The notes beneath the pieces are model-generated. The model was given only the letters and a program-made list of their open reading frames with translations, was not told where the DNA came from and ran no database searches. Shown in pieces: positions 17,730 through 25,911 of a stretch of 64,000 nucleotides of DNA. Source of the stretch: Nocardia arthritidis (GTDB lineage: Bacteria > Actinomycetota > Actinomycetes > Mycobacteriales > Mycobacteriaceae); NCBI RefSeq assembly GCF_011801145.1, contig NZ_CP046172.1, positions 9,920,001 to 9,984,000 on the forward strand, in the 5' to 3' direction. Both the position numbers and the translations under genes were made by a program. The first letter of the stretch is position 1. Each line of letters begins with the position of its first letter.

Positions 17730-18793
17730 GGTGGTTTCAGCCGAGTTCGGCGCTGTTCTGGGTGTATTTCCTGATCGTCTGCGTCGGCTGGGCCGGTCTG
17801 GTGCTGCAGTTGCTCGGCGTCTTCGCGCTGACGGCGTCGGAGGTGCTGGTCGGCTTGCCCTTCACGCTGGCCACCCTGGTGATCTTCGGCTGGGTCATCA
17901 TCCGGCTGGACAGTCTGCGGGCGCGGCATGTGCTGCGCACCGGCCTGCGGTTCGGCTTCCTGTGGGGCGCGATGGCCGGGCCCGGTATCGCACTGTTCGG
18001 CAACGACCACCTGATGCGGGTGGTGCAGAACATCGCGGGCGACGATTTCGCCAACGACTGGCAGGCGCCGATCTCCGCGACCATCGTCGAGGAGGGCATC
18101 AAGGGCATCGGCGTATTCACCGTCGCCTGGCTCGGGCGGTGGATATTCGTCCGGCCGATGCACGGGCTGCTGCTCGGCGGCTGTGTCGGGCTCGGCTTCC
18201 AAGTGGTTGAGGATCTGATCTACGAGGCCAACGCGGGCTTGACCTCGGCGCAGGGCGGTGCGACGCCCGCCATCCTGGTCGGGGCGGTCCGGCTCGTCGC
18301 GGGTATCGCATCGCACTGGATGTTCACCGCGCTGGCCGGTATCGGCATCGTCGTCGCGGTGGCGCGGCGGGACTGGTCGATGACGCGCAGGCTCGGCGTA
18401 TTCGCGGTCTTCTATTCGATGGGGTGCGCGCTGCACTTCGGTTGGGACGCACCGGATACCGCGCACATCGAATACCTCGGCATCGGGCTCAAGCTGGTCG
18501 TCTACGTCGTGTTCTTCGCGGCCGTATACGCCTGGGTGCTGCGCGGGGAACGGGAGTGGTTCCGTTCGATGATTCCGATAGCCGCCGCCCGCGGTATCGC
18601 GACGCCGGAGCAGCTGGCCACGCTGATCACCCGTCGCAGCCGGCGCGCCGCCCGCAAACCCCTTCGGGCACAGGGTTATTCGAATCGCCAACTGATCGAA
18701 GGGCAGCGTGGGCTGCTGGAGCGGATGCAGCGTCTCGGCACCGAACCGGTCGACCGGCTCGTCGCCGCGGGCGGCTGGCCCGCGACGCGTTGA
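17726..18793 (+). CDS. PrsW-family intramembrane metalloprotease
   Basis: A 355-residue polytopic membrane protein. The putative metal and catalytic motifs are VEEGIKG near residue 121, VVEDLIYE near 162, and SHWMFTALAG near 195 with a further HFGWD near 232, matching the EExxK, ExxxY and His motifs of the PrsW/CAAX-protease superfamily. About eight membrane segments are visible. In Bacillus, PrsW cleaves an anti-sigma factor; in actinobacteria substrates are mostly unknown. The C-terminal 70 residues are a soluble basic tail ending GGWPATR. It is translationally coupled to the upstream anchored protein. No sigma/anti-sigma pair is adjacent. Confidence 0.85.
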   Translation: MRWFQPSSALFWVYFLIVCVGWAGLVLQLLGVFALTASEVLVGLPFTLATLVIFGWVIIRLDSLRARHVLRTGLRFGFLWGAMAGPGIALFGNDHLMRVVQNIAGDDFANDWQAPISATIVEEGIKGIGVFTVAWLGRWIFVRPMHGLLLGGCVGLGFQVVEDLIYEANAGLTSAQGGATPAILVGAVRLVAGIASHWMFTALAGIGIVVAVARRDWSMTRRLGVFAVFYSMGCALHFGWDAPDTAHIEYLGIGLKLVVYVVFFAAVYAWVLRGEREWFRSMIPIAAARGIATPEQLATLITRRSRRAARKPLRAQGYSNRQLIEGQRGLLERMQRLGTEPVDRLVAAGGWPATR

Positions 18794-18880
18794 CACCTCG
18801 GAGAGGGCAATGAGAATGTGGGGCCGCAGCTATCTCATACCGACGGTCACGTCGGTTTCGGACTAGGGGAGAATCCAGCG

Positions 18881-20236
18881 ATGACCACACTTTCGGCCGG
18901 TGTGCTCATCGATTGGGAGCAGCTGACCGGCCAGCCGAAGCTGGTGGTCGATCTGATCACCTTCCCGGTCTTCAGCGCGCTCGCCGGATGGCTGACCAAC
19001 TGGACCGGTGTGCTGATGCTGTTCTGGCCGGTCCGGTTCCGCGGCATCCGCATTCCGGGACTCGCGGTGCTGTATCCGTACCTGCCGCGCCGGGTGCAGG
19101 TGCTGCCGACGTTCTCCGGCGACGGCAAGCAGATCGGCTTCCAGGGCTTCATTCCGGCGCGCGCCGAGAAGATGGCCAGCATCTGTGTGGACAAGGCGCT
19201 GATGCGGATCGGCAACCCGAAGGATTTCATCCACGAACTGGATCTGGAGGCCGTCGCCGACTACATCGCGGTGCTGGCCCGCAAGGAAGTACAGCCGCTG
19301 GTCAACGAGCTGATGCTGCGGGAGAATCCGGATCTGTGGCGGGGTGTTCCGCGCACCATTCAGCAGATCATCTATCAGCGGGTGGAGCGGGAGCTGCCGA
19401 CGCTGTGCCGCAACGCCTTCCAATCGCTCGGCGACAATGTCGATCAGCTGATCGACATCAAAAGCTTCGTCATCCGCTATCTACGGGCCAACCCGGACAT
19501 CCTCAAGGATCTCACCACCAGCATCGCGGCGCCGGAGCTGCGTTTCATGGTCCGCGTCGGCCTGCTCGGCGCGCCGTTCGGCCTGCTGCTCGCGCTGTAT
19601 ATGAATGTGCACCACAGCATTCCGGTATTCGGCTGGCTGCCCGGCTGGATCATAGTGCTGGCCAGTGCGGCGGCGATCGGGGTGCTGGTGAACGTGATCG
19701 CGATCAAGATGGTGTTCGAACCGGGCGATCCGCAGCCGCGCTACCGATATCTGTGGCGGCAGGCGCTGCTGGCCAAACGGCAACCGCAGGCCGCGAGCGA
19801 TCTCGCGAAGATCCTGGCCTACCAGGTGCTCACACTGCCCAATCTGGCCACCGAACTATTGGAAGGCCCCAACGGGGACAAGACTTTTCAGCTGCTGGAG
19901 CGGCTCATCTCGGCGGAGATCCACCGTCAGCTCGGGCCGACCACCTCGGTGGTGCGGGCCGCGTTCGGGCGGCGCCAGTTCGACAACCTGAAGGTGGGTG
20001 CGGCGGGTGCGGCGGTGAGCCTGGCCCCGAGTCTGGTGGAGGATCAGGCCTTCGCGCTGGAACAGGCCAAGAAGATCGATGAATTCGCCGCGCGCAAGCT
20101 GCAGCAGTTGAGCCCGGGGGAGTTCATGGAGATGTTCTACGCCTCGGTCGAGCAGGATGCCTGGCTGCTCTACCTGCACGGTGCGGTGCTCGGGCTGGCG
20201 GTCGGGGCGGCGCACCTGATCGCCTTCGGCTGGTGA
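18881..20236 (+). CDS. DUF445-like membrane protein
   Basis: A 451-residue protein resembling DUF445/YheB membrane proteins. A hydrophobic N-terminal segment (FPVFSALAGWLTNWTGVLML) is followed by IGFQGFIPARAEKMASICVD, a pattern seen in this family where an N/P-loop precedes helical repeats. Two hydrophobic stretches lie near residues 225-275 and one at the C-terminus. The intervening regions are amphipathic helices. Function is unknown; family members are thought to sit in the inner membrane. ATG 18881 follows GGGGAG. It is 87 bases downstream of the PrsW gene on the same strand but no promoter is certain. Confidence 0.7.
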   Translation: MTTLSAGVLIDWEQLTGQPKLVVDLITFPVFSALAGWLTNWTGVLMLFWPVRFRGIRIPGLAVLYPYLPRRVQVLPTFSGDGKQIGFQGFIPARAEKMASICVDKALMRIGNPKDFIHELDLEAVADYIAVLARKEVQPLVNELMLRENPDLWRGVPRTIQQIIYQRVERELPTLCRNAFQSLGDNVDQLIDIKSFVIRYLRANPDILKDLTTSIAAPELRFMVRVGLLGAPFGLLLALYMNVHHSIPVFGWLPGWIIVLASAAAIGVLVNVIAIKMVFEPGDPQPRYRYLWRQALLAKRQPQAASDLAKILAYQVLTLPNLATELLEGPNGDKTFQLLERLISAEIHRQLGPTTSVVRAAFGRRQFDNLKVGAAGAAVSLAPSLVEDQAFALEQAKKIDEFAARKLQQLSPGEFMEMFYASVEQDAWLLYLHGAVLGLAVGAAHLIAFGW

Positions 20237-20246
20237 ACCGGTAAAA

Positions 20247-20262
20247 CAAGCATGCGTGCTTG
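20247..20262. promoter_or_regulatory. TetR-like palindromic operator
   Basis: CAAGCA-TGCG-TGCTTG is a perfect palindromic repeat 76 bases upstream of the TIGR03084-type gene. Operators of TetR/AcrR regulators often have this form. There is no adjacent tetR gene. Confidence 0.45.
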
Positions 20263-20337
20263 CATTTCTTTCGGCCGATTGCGATGCTGGACCGCGAGCC
20301 GCGTTCGGCTCGTCGCCCGCGGGAAGACAGGGATCAA

Positions 20338-21129
20338 ATGGCCGACCTCGACGCTCTGCTCAGCGATTTCACCGCCGAATGCGCGGATCTGGAGCGCCTG
20401 GTCGCCCCGCTGGACCCGGGCGAATGGGCCCGCCCGACACCGGCGCCCGGCTGGACCATCGCCCATCAGATCGGCCATCTGGCCTGGACCGACGAGGTCG
20501 CGACGATCGCGGCCACCGACGCCGATGCCTTCGCGGAGCTGCTCGCCGCCGCCGCGCCGCGCGCGCTGACCTTCGTCGACGAAGGAGCCGACGAAGCCGC
20601 CGCCACCGCACCCGCCGAACTGCTCGCGCGCTGGCGCGCCGGGCGGACCGGACTGGTCGCGGCGCTGCGCGCGGTTCCGGCCGGAACCAAACTGCCGTGG
20701 TTCGGCCCGCCGATGAGCACCGCCTCGATGATCAGCGCCCGCATCATGGAGACCTGGGCGCACGGACAGGATGTCGCCGACGCCCTCGGCGTCGACCGCA
20801 TCCCGACGGCGCGACTGCGCACCGTCGCCCATATCGGCGTGCGCACCAGGAACTTTGCCTACTCGGTACACGGAAAGTCCGCTCCGGCAACGGAATTCCG
20901 GGTTGAGCTGACCGCACCCGACGGCGGGGTATGGACCTGGGGTCCCGAGGACGCCGAACAGCGGGTGAGCGGTCCGGCGGTGGATTTCTGCCTGCTGGTC
21001 ACCCAGCGCAGGCATCGCGACGATCTGGCACTGCGGACGATCGGCCCGGATGCGGCCGGATGGCTCACCATCGCACAGGCTTTCGCCGGACCTGCCGGTA
21101 ACGGCCGAAAGGCGGGCCAGTTCAACTGA
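20338..21129 (+). CDS. TIGR03084-type metal-binding protein (DinB/maleylpyruvate isomerase fold)
   Basis: A 263-residue protein. The N-terminal four-helix DinB-like bundle carries the metal ligands seen as [10 protein letters not shown] and METWAHGQD, matching the mycothiol-dependent maleylpyruvate isomerase superfamily. The C-terminal part ends with [18 protein letters not shown], typical of the TIGR03084 family. Related proteins use mycothiol in detoxification or isomerisation; this family's reaction is not known. The start is ATG 20338 with AGGG six bases upstream; a longer frame from 20260 would run through the operator-proximal region and is rejected. A GC-rich hairpin follows. Confidence 0.8.
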   Translation: MADLDALLSDFTAECADLERLVAPLDPGEWARPTPAPGWTIAHQIGHLAWTDEVATIAATDADAFAELLAAAAPRALTFVDEGADEAAATAPAELLARWRAGRTGLVAALRAVPAGTKLPWFGPPMSTASMISARIMETWAHGQDVADALGVDRIPTARLRTVAHIGVRTRNFAYSVHGKSAPATEFRVELTAPDGGVWTWGPEDAEQRVSGPAVDFCLLVTQRRHRDDLALRTIGPDAAGWLTIAQAFAGPAGNGRKAGQFN

Positions 21130-21178
21130 CCCGCCCGAGGCTCCGGCCCTGCGGGGGGCCGATCGCGACACCCCGACT

Positions 21179-21201
21179 CGCGGCGGCGAATCGCCGCCGC
21201 G
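21179..21201 (+). terminator. GC-rich hairpin after the TIGR03084-type gene
   Basis: CGCGGCGGCGA and TCGCCGCCGCG, separated by one A, form a near-continuous palindrome 50 bases after the stop. It is a likely terminator stem without a T-run; a stable protein-binding palindrome is the alternative. Confidence 0.45.
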
Positions 21202-21240
21202 CACACGATTTCTCCTGCACGCGGAACTATTTTGGACGCC

Positions 21241-21333
21241 GGCGAGCGCCACACTTGGGTGCGCCGTTCGTGTCGACGGCCGGACGCCGTTGGCCGGGGT
21301 GTCTCGATGTGGCAGTCGAGAATGGCGCTCGCC
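21241..21333. other. Multibranched structured element, candidate ncRNA or riboswitch
   Basis: In the gene-free stretch 21130-21577, GGCGAGCGCCA (21241-21251) pairs perfectly with TGGCGCTCGCC (21323-21333). Inside the closed loop are at least two further stems: ACGGC-N5-GCCGT (21276-21290) and CTCGA-N8-TCGAG (21303-21320). The outer stem is followed by CGACTAAAAAATGTTTTA. A closed multi-helix junction is typical of structured RNAs. It lies about 240 bases upstream of the anchored-protein gene at 21578, so it could be a leader element or a separate small RNA. No known class is recognised. Confidence 0.4.
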
Positions 21334-21577
21334 GACTAAAAAATGTTTTACCCCGTTGTCGACGCACGGAAACATGAACGACCCTCGGCATTAGAAGCGA
21401 TGCGGCATCGTGCCGGGCCAAACGTGATCTTGACCGCACGGCTACCGCCTGTTCACCTGGGGCACCGTAACCTGGACGAGCGTACGGCTTTCAACGACGC
21501 GGGCCGCCATATTCTGATCCGCGGCGTCGACACACCTCACCTGGACGCCGCCGACCGGCGGAAGGAGAGAACGTATC

Positions 21578-22216
21578 GTGTCGGCAACCAGACCCGCCCA
21601 CCACCCCGCATCGAAGCGCTCCACGACGCCGGGCCAGATCGCGCGGCACACCGCGATCGTGCTCGCCGGAGCGGCCAGCCTCACCCTCACCGTCGTCGCC
21701 GGCGCGTATGTCGCCAATCAGATGACCTCGACCGGCGGTCTGTCCGGCGCACACGCCGCACCGGCCACCCCGACGCCGCGCGAGGACATCGTCACCGGCC
21801 CGGTGCGTATCGAGACGGTGCTCACCAGCGAACGGCACCAATTGCCGCCGCCCGCCGGTCCGTTATCGACCGAAGTGGCGAAACCGACTGTATCGCAAGC
21901 CGATTCGCCCGCGCCACGGACGGGTGGGCGGCTCGGTCTCGGGGCGGCCTTCGTCGGCGCGCAGCTGGATCCGCCGCGCACCGGCTCGTACGGCGTCACG
22001 GTCGACACCAACGCCTTCACCGTCCTGTCCGAGATGTTGCTGCCGAACCAGGTCCGGCAGCGCCTCGGCGTGGCACCGGATGGAATCACGAAGGTGCGCA
22101 CCGAAATCGACACCGGCAGAGGTGTTGTGCTGCTGACGGTCTCCGATCCGGCCATCGGTGAACAAAACCTGTGCCTGACTCGGCCGCACGGAGATACCGC
22201 GCGCGCCCTGGCGTAG
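21578..22216 (+). CDS. Membrane-anchored hypothetical protein
   Basis: A 212-residue protein of unknown function. A basic N-terminus is followed by one hydrophobic helix at about residues 26-49 (IVLAGAASLTLTVVAGAYVA), then a Pro/Thr-rich linker and an extracytoplasmic region containing LLPNQVRQRLGVAPDGITKV and a single Cys near the C-terminus. It looks like an anchored extracytoplasmic protein. The GTG start follows AAGGAG at 10 bases. It ends 17 bases before lhgO and may be co-transcribed with it, although a functional link is not evident. The first in-frame ATG is far downstream, which supports the GTG. Confidence 0.65.
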   Translation: MSATRPAHHPASKRSTTPGQIARHTAIVLAGAASLTLTVVAGAYVANQMTSTGGLSGAHAAPATPTPREDIVTGPVRIETVLTSERHQLPPPAGPLSTEVAKPTVSQADSPAPRTGGRLGLGAAFVGAQLDPPRTGSYGVTVDTNAFTVLSEMLLPNQVRQRLGVAPDGITKVRTEIDTGRGVVLLTVSDPAIGEQNLCLTRPHGDTARALA

Positions 22217-22233
22217 AAGTACTGTCCGAGAGC

Positions 22234-23424
22234 ATGTACGACTACTGCGTCATCGGCGGGGGGATCGTCGGGGTCGCGACCGCGCGGCGGATTCTGCAGC
22301 GCCATCCAGGGGCGGAACTGGTGTTGCTGGAGAAGGGCGGGCGGCTGGCCGGACATCAGACCGGACACAACAGCGGGGTCATCCATTCCGGAATCTATTA
22401 CGAGCCGGGCAGTCTGAAGGCGCGGCTGTGCCGCCGCGGCGCCGCGCTGACCAAGGAATTCGCGGCCGCGCACGACATTCCCTTCCGCAGCTGCGGAAAG
22501 CTGCTGGTCGCAACCGATTCCGCGGAGCAGCGGCGGATGCTCGCGCTGTATGAGCGGTCGGTGACCAACGGCGTCGAGGTCGAGCTGATCGACGCGCCGG
22601 AGCTGGTGCGCCGCGAACCGCACATCACCGGAGTCGGCGCGCTTTTCGTGCCGGACACCGGCATCATCGACTATCGCCGGGTGACATCGGCGATGGCCGA
22701 CGAGGTGCGCGCCGGAGGCGGCCGCGTCGAGCTGTCCGCCGAAATCACCGCCATCACCGAAACCGATTCCGTGGTAACGGTTTCCGGGCCCACCGGCGGC
22801 TGGACCGCGAAGCGGCTGGTGGTCTGCGGCGGTCTACAGGCCGATCGGCTGGCCCGGCTGGCGGGCGTGCGCACCGATTTCCGTATCGTCCCGTTCCGCG
22901 GCGAGTACTACCAATTGCCCGCCGCGCATGCGGAATTGGTGCGCACCCTGATCTATCCGATTCCGGACCCGAGCCTGCCCTTCCTCGGCGTGCACCTGAG
23001 CCCGACCATCGACGGCGAATTGACCGTCGGCCCGAATGCCGTGCTCGGGCTGTCCAGGGAGGGTTACCGGAAGGGCAGTTTCGATGCCGGGGACGCGCGC
23101 GAGGTGCTCGGCTTCCCTGGTATGCACCGGGTGGCCCGCCGCTACGCGCGAACCGGCCTGCGCGAGTTGCGCAATTCGCTCTTCAAACGCGGCTATCTGG
23201 CCGAGTGCCGTCGCTACTGCCCGGAGCTCACCGTCGCCGATCTGCGGCCGCGCGAGGCGGGCATCCGCGCCCAGGCGGTGCTGCGCGACGGAACCCTGGT
23301 GCACGACTTCATGATCGAGCGCACCCCGCGCTCGGTACATGTGCTCAACGCGCCGTCGCCCGCGGCGACCTCCGCGATGCCGATCGCCGAACATATCGTC
23401 GATCAACTGGATACCGACCAGTAA
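22234..23424 (+). CDS. lhgO: L-2-hydroxyglutarate oxidase
   Basis: A 396-residue DAO-type flavoprotein oxidising L-2-hydroxyglutarate to 2-oxoglutarate, a repair or lysine-catabolic step. Evidence is the FAD-binding DYCVIGGGIVGVATARRIL at the N-terminus, followed by HQTGHNSGVIHSGIYYEPGS, the family fingerprint. Later FLGVHLSPTIDGELTVGPNA and HVLNAPSPAATSAMPIAEHI complete the match. Length is as expected. ATG 22234 is preceded by a weak GAG-containing ribosome site, so expression may depend on coupling with the upstream gene. It could act on a related L-2-hydroxyacid, but the fingerprint is strong. Confidence 0.93.
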   Translation: MYDYCVIGGGIVGVATARRILQRHPGAELVLLEKGGRLAGHQTGHNSGVIHSGIYYEPGSLKARLCRRGAALTKEFAAAHDIPFRSCGKLLVATDSAEQRRMLALYERSVTNGVEVELIDAPELVRREPHITGVGALFVPDTGIIDYRRVTSAMADEVRAGGGRVELSAEITAITETDSVVTVSGPTGGWTAKRLVVCGGLQADRLARLAGVRTDFRIVPFRGEYYQLPAAHAELVRTLIYPIPDPSLPFLGVHLSPTIDGELTVGPNAVLGLSREGYRKGSFDAGDAREVLGFPGMHRVARRYARTGLRELRNSLFKRGYLAECRRYCPELTVADLRPREAGIRAQAVLRDGTLVHDFMIERTPRSVHVLNAPSPAATSAMPIAEHIVDQLDTDQ

Positions 23425-23607
23425 ATACCAACCGACCACCCGGTCGTGATGTGGAAATCCTGTTCACCAAATTTCCGGGCAACGCTCCAATAAAGAGGAG
23501 AGCTGTAGTACTTTTGTCCGCAGCCGCGGCGACGCGGCACCAGCGACGGGCCGGATGCGGCAGTTTGCGTCACAGGCACCGCGAATGCCGCATATCAGGA
23601 GGGGCCG

Positions 23608-24078
23608 ATGGGCCACATCAAGTTTGCGAGTGACGTCGGAGCACCGGTCGAGGTGGCGTTCGGTTACGCCGACAACCACCTGTTCGTCCCGGACTGGATG
23701 TTCGGCATCGTCGGCTTCGAACCCACCGGCGAGGTCGACAGCGGGCCCGGCGCCACCTTCACCGCCACCGCGCGAATCGGCCTGTGGCGCCAGGTATTCG
23801 AATGCGAGATCACCGAATACCGGCGCAACGCGGTGCTCGGCTACACCCTGCGCGGCAGGCTGCACGGCACCCTCACCCTGCGCTTCGATCCGCTCGGCTA
23901 CGGCCGCTCGGCGCTCACCTCGGAGGCGGAGTACGCTGCACCGCGTGGCTTCTTCGGAAAGCTCTGCTCCGGATTGGTCGATGCCGCCGCGAAATCGGCG
24001 CTGCGTCGTACGGAAGCCCAATTGCGAAGGGAGATAGAGGAATTCCACGGTACCGATCTTGTCGGTCGGATTGCGTAG
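23608..24078 (+). CDS. SRPBCC (START-like) family protein
   Basis: A 156-residue protein of the polyketide cyclase/SRPBCC fold: a small helix-grip cavity protein binding hydrophobic ligands. Typical elements are the start IKFASDVGAPVEVAFGYADN, with a central segment VFECEITEYRRNAVLGYTL and a long C-terminal helix RRTEAQLRREIEEF. No catalytic residues can be assigned. The ATG follows a strong AGGAGG. The stop is 10 bases before the RNase HI start, so the two are likely co-transcribed, though no functional relation is implied. The upstream interval 23425-23607 shows no gene. Confidence 0.8.
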   Translation: MGHIKFASDVGAPVEVAFGYADNHLFVPDWMFGIVGFEPTGEVDSGPGATFTATARIGLWRQVFECEITEYRRNAVLGYTLRGRLHGTLTLRFDPLGYGRSALTSEAEYAAPRGFFGKLCSGLVDAAAKSALRRTEAQLRREIEEFHGTDLVGRIA

Positions 24079-24088
24079 GGTGCCTGCC

Positions 24089-24790
24089 ATGATCATCGTG
24101 AGCACCGACGGATCCTGCCTTCGCAATCCCGGCGGCGCCATCGGCTGGGCCTGGGTGAACCACCAGGGTGCGACGCGCAGCGGCGGCGCACCCTCCGGCA
24201 CCAACCAAATCGCCGAATTACGCGCGGTATTGGAGGCCATCGTCGCGCATCCCGGCGCGGAGCCCATGCTCATCGAAAGCGATTCGCTCTACGCCATCAA
24301 ATGCGCGTCGGAGTGGATCGCGAGCTGGCGGCTCAACGGCTGGCGCACCTCCGCGGGCGCGCCGGTCAAGAACGCCGACCTCATCAAGCAGATTGATCGG
24401 GCCATCTCCGGGCGCCCCGGGCCGGTCCGGTTCCGCTGGGTCCGTGGACACGTCGGCAACTACTTCAACGAGCAGGCGGACACGCTGGCCGGGGAGGCCG
24501 CCCGCCAGGCGGCAGCGGATCCGGCTGCGATCGCGCCGGAAGCCGTCGGAACGCCGGAACCGACTGCGCCGGAACTGACGTCGGATCTGGCAATGTCGGA
24601 ACTGACAGCGACGGAACTGACGGTGTCGGAACTGGCGGTGTCGGAATTCGCGGCACCGAAATCGGCAGCGTCGAAATCAGCGGCGACGCAAACAACCGTC
24701 TCGACTTCGAACGGGGGCGCGCAGCCCGCTGCGCGCTCGCGGGCCGCGGGGAAGACGGTCACGCAGGCTCAGACGCTCACGCTGTTCTGA
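24089..24790 (+). CDS. RNase HI-fold protein with low-complexity tail
   Basis: A 233-residue protein. Residues 1-140 form a ribonuclease HI domain with catalytic acids Asp7 (STDGS), Glu43 (QIAELRAVLEAI), Asp65 (ESDSLY) and Asp131 (NEQADTLAG), plus His121 in VRGHVGNYFNEQAD. It should cleave RNA in RNA-DNA hybrids. The remaining 93 residues are disordered: Ala/Thr/Ser/Glu-rich with a five-residue periodicity at 161-200 (PELTS/DLAMS/ELTAT/ELTVS/ELAVS). Normal single-domain RNases HI are about 145-155 residues, so this tail is an addition. It could have been lost or gained by slipped replication. A strong terminator follows. Confidence 0.85.
   Translation: MIIVSTDGSCLRNPGGAIGWAWVNHQGATRSGGAPSGTNQIAELRAVLEAIVAHPGAEPMLIESDSLYAIKCASEWIASWRLNGWRTSAGAPVKNADLIKQIDRAISGRPGPVRFRWVRGHVGNYFNEQADTLAGEAARQAAADPAAIAPEAVGTPEPTAPELTSDLAMSELTATELTVSELAVSEFAAPKSAASKSAATQTTVSTSNGGAQPAARSRAAGKTVTQAQTLTLF
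24569..24688 (+). repeat. 15-bp tandem repeat in the RNase HI tail
   Basis: About eight degenerate 15-bp units encode pentapeptides related to (T/S)ELT(A/V). The unit TCGGAACTGACG recurs with variations. In-frame repeat number can change without breaking the gene, so this is a candidate variable-number locus. Confidence 0.7.
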
Positions 24791-24819
24791 GTCGCGCGAC
24801 CGTAGTGGCCCGCCCGAAA

Positions 24820-24858
24820 GACCTCCGGCGGTGGTGGCTCGGCCCACCGCCGGAGGTC
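24820..24858. terminator. Bidirectional terminator
   Basis: A perfect 15-bp stem, GACCTCCGGCGGTGG (24820-24834) with CCACCGCCGGAGGTC (24844-24858), separates the convergent RNase HI gene and Mce-associated gene. Confidence 0.75.
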
Positions 24859-24877
24859 GCGGGTTTACCTCTGACTA

Positions 24878-25780
24878 TCAGTTGCCCTTCGGCGGCGCGG
24901 GCGGATTCGACGGTTGGTTCGGCGCGGGCTGCCCCTGCTGCGGCTGCCCCTGATCCGGTCCCGACGGCACCGGCACACCGCTCGGCAATCCGCCGTTCGC
25001 ACCCTTCAGCTGTGGTGACTCCAGCTTGTCCACCAACCACTTGTCACCGTCGCGCTTCATGGTCGCGGACAGCACCAGCAGCGCCCGTTCCGGGGCGCTG
25101 CCCTGCTGGGTGAAGTTGGCGCGGTACTCGGTCAGCGAAATGAGCACCTTGCCCGAATCCTTGTCGCCGGATTGGTAACCGCACAGCACGTCATCGGACC
25201 ACGACTTCACCTTCGCCTGCACCATGGCGTCCTTGAGCAGCTTCGCCGCATCGCCGTACTGGGAAAGGAATTCGCCGGAGGATTCGGACTTGATCTTGTT
25301 GATCCAGCCGTCGAGATCCTTCGAGTAGTCGTAGGTGGCGATATCCCGGCCGAATGCGCAACCCGCGGATGTCGCGTCGTCGCGGGCGGCCAATTTATCG
25401 CTGCGGTCCTTGGCCTGCAGATAGAACACCACCACCGCGGTGATCGCACCGACCAGCAGCACACCGGCGACGAATGCGGCGACGACGGCCATGGTGTTCG
25501 ACCTGGCCGGTGCGGCATCCGATTTCGGCTCGGCGCGCTTCTTGTCCGGCTTCACCTTGCCCTTTTTATCCGCGGCGTCGGACTTCTCGGCCTTCGACTC
25601 CGCAGCGGAATCCTCGGCTTCGGCCTTCGACTTCGCGGCGGTGTCCTCGGCTTTCGCTGCGGCAGCGTCCTTTTCGCCCGCGGCATCATCCGACTGCGCC
25701 GCGGCGTCGGTATCCTTCTCGTGCTCGGTGTCCTCGGTGATCGCGGTATCCTTGCCGGTCGCGGCGTCGTCGGTAGACAT
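24878..25780 (-). CDS. Mce-associated membrane protein
   Basis: A 300-residue protein at the end of the mce operon. The first 92 residues are highly charged and rich in Ala/Glu/Asp/Lys, predicted cytoplasmic and disordered. One transmembrane helix follows (NTMAVVAAFVAGVLLVGAITAVVVFYLQ), then an extracytoplasmic NTF2-like region with two cysteines (GCAFGRD, VLCGYQSGDKD), and a Pro/Gln-rich tail. This is the layout of Mce-associated (Mam) proteins, thought to stabilise Mce complexes (known for OmamA in mycobacteria). ATG 25780 has AGGAAC upstream. An overlapping GTG at 25915 would couple directly to mceF but gives an implausible basic extension; it cannot be fully excluded. Confidence 0.8.
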   Translation of the reverse strand: MSTDDAATGKDTAITEDTEHEKDTDAAAQSDDAAGEKDAAAAKAEDTAAKSKAEAEDSAAESKAEKSDAADKKGKVKPDKKRAEPKSDAAPARSNTMAVVAAFVAGVLLVGAITAVVVFYLQAKDRSDKLAARDDATSAGCAFGRDIATYDYSKDLDGWINKIKSESSGEFLSQYGDAAKLLKDAMVQAKVKSWSDDVLCGYQSGDKDSGKVLISLTEYRANFTQQGSAPERALLVLSATMKRDGDKWLVDKLESPQLKGANGGLPSGVPVPSGPDQGQPQQGQPAPNQPSNPPAPPKGN

Positions 25781-25911
25781 CGATATGTTCCTGCACTTTC
25801 CCGGCGCGCGGGCGCGCCGATCGGCTGACCGGCTCGCTGGGGTCGAGCCGGTTCGCGTTCCACCGGCGAGTATGCCCGGACCTGCGGTGTCACCGCCGGA
25901 CCGGGTACGAC

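Noticed and set aside
21227..21439. Minus-strand 70-residue protein in the structured element
   Set aside because: It has no recognisable family and the same bases form the perfect outer stem; a coding role seems less likely.
21343..21577. Leader region of the gene at 21578 as a c-di-AMP (ydaO) riboswitch
   Set aside because: The conserved ydaO core segments could not be found, and the downstream gene is not a wall hydrolase.
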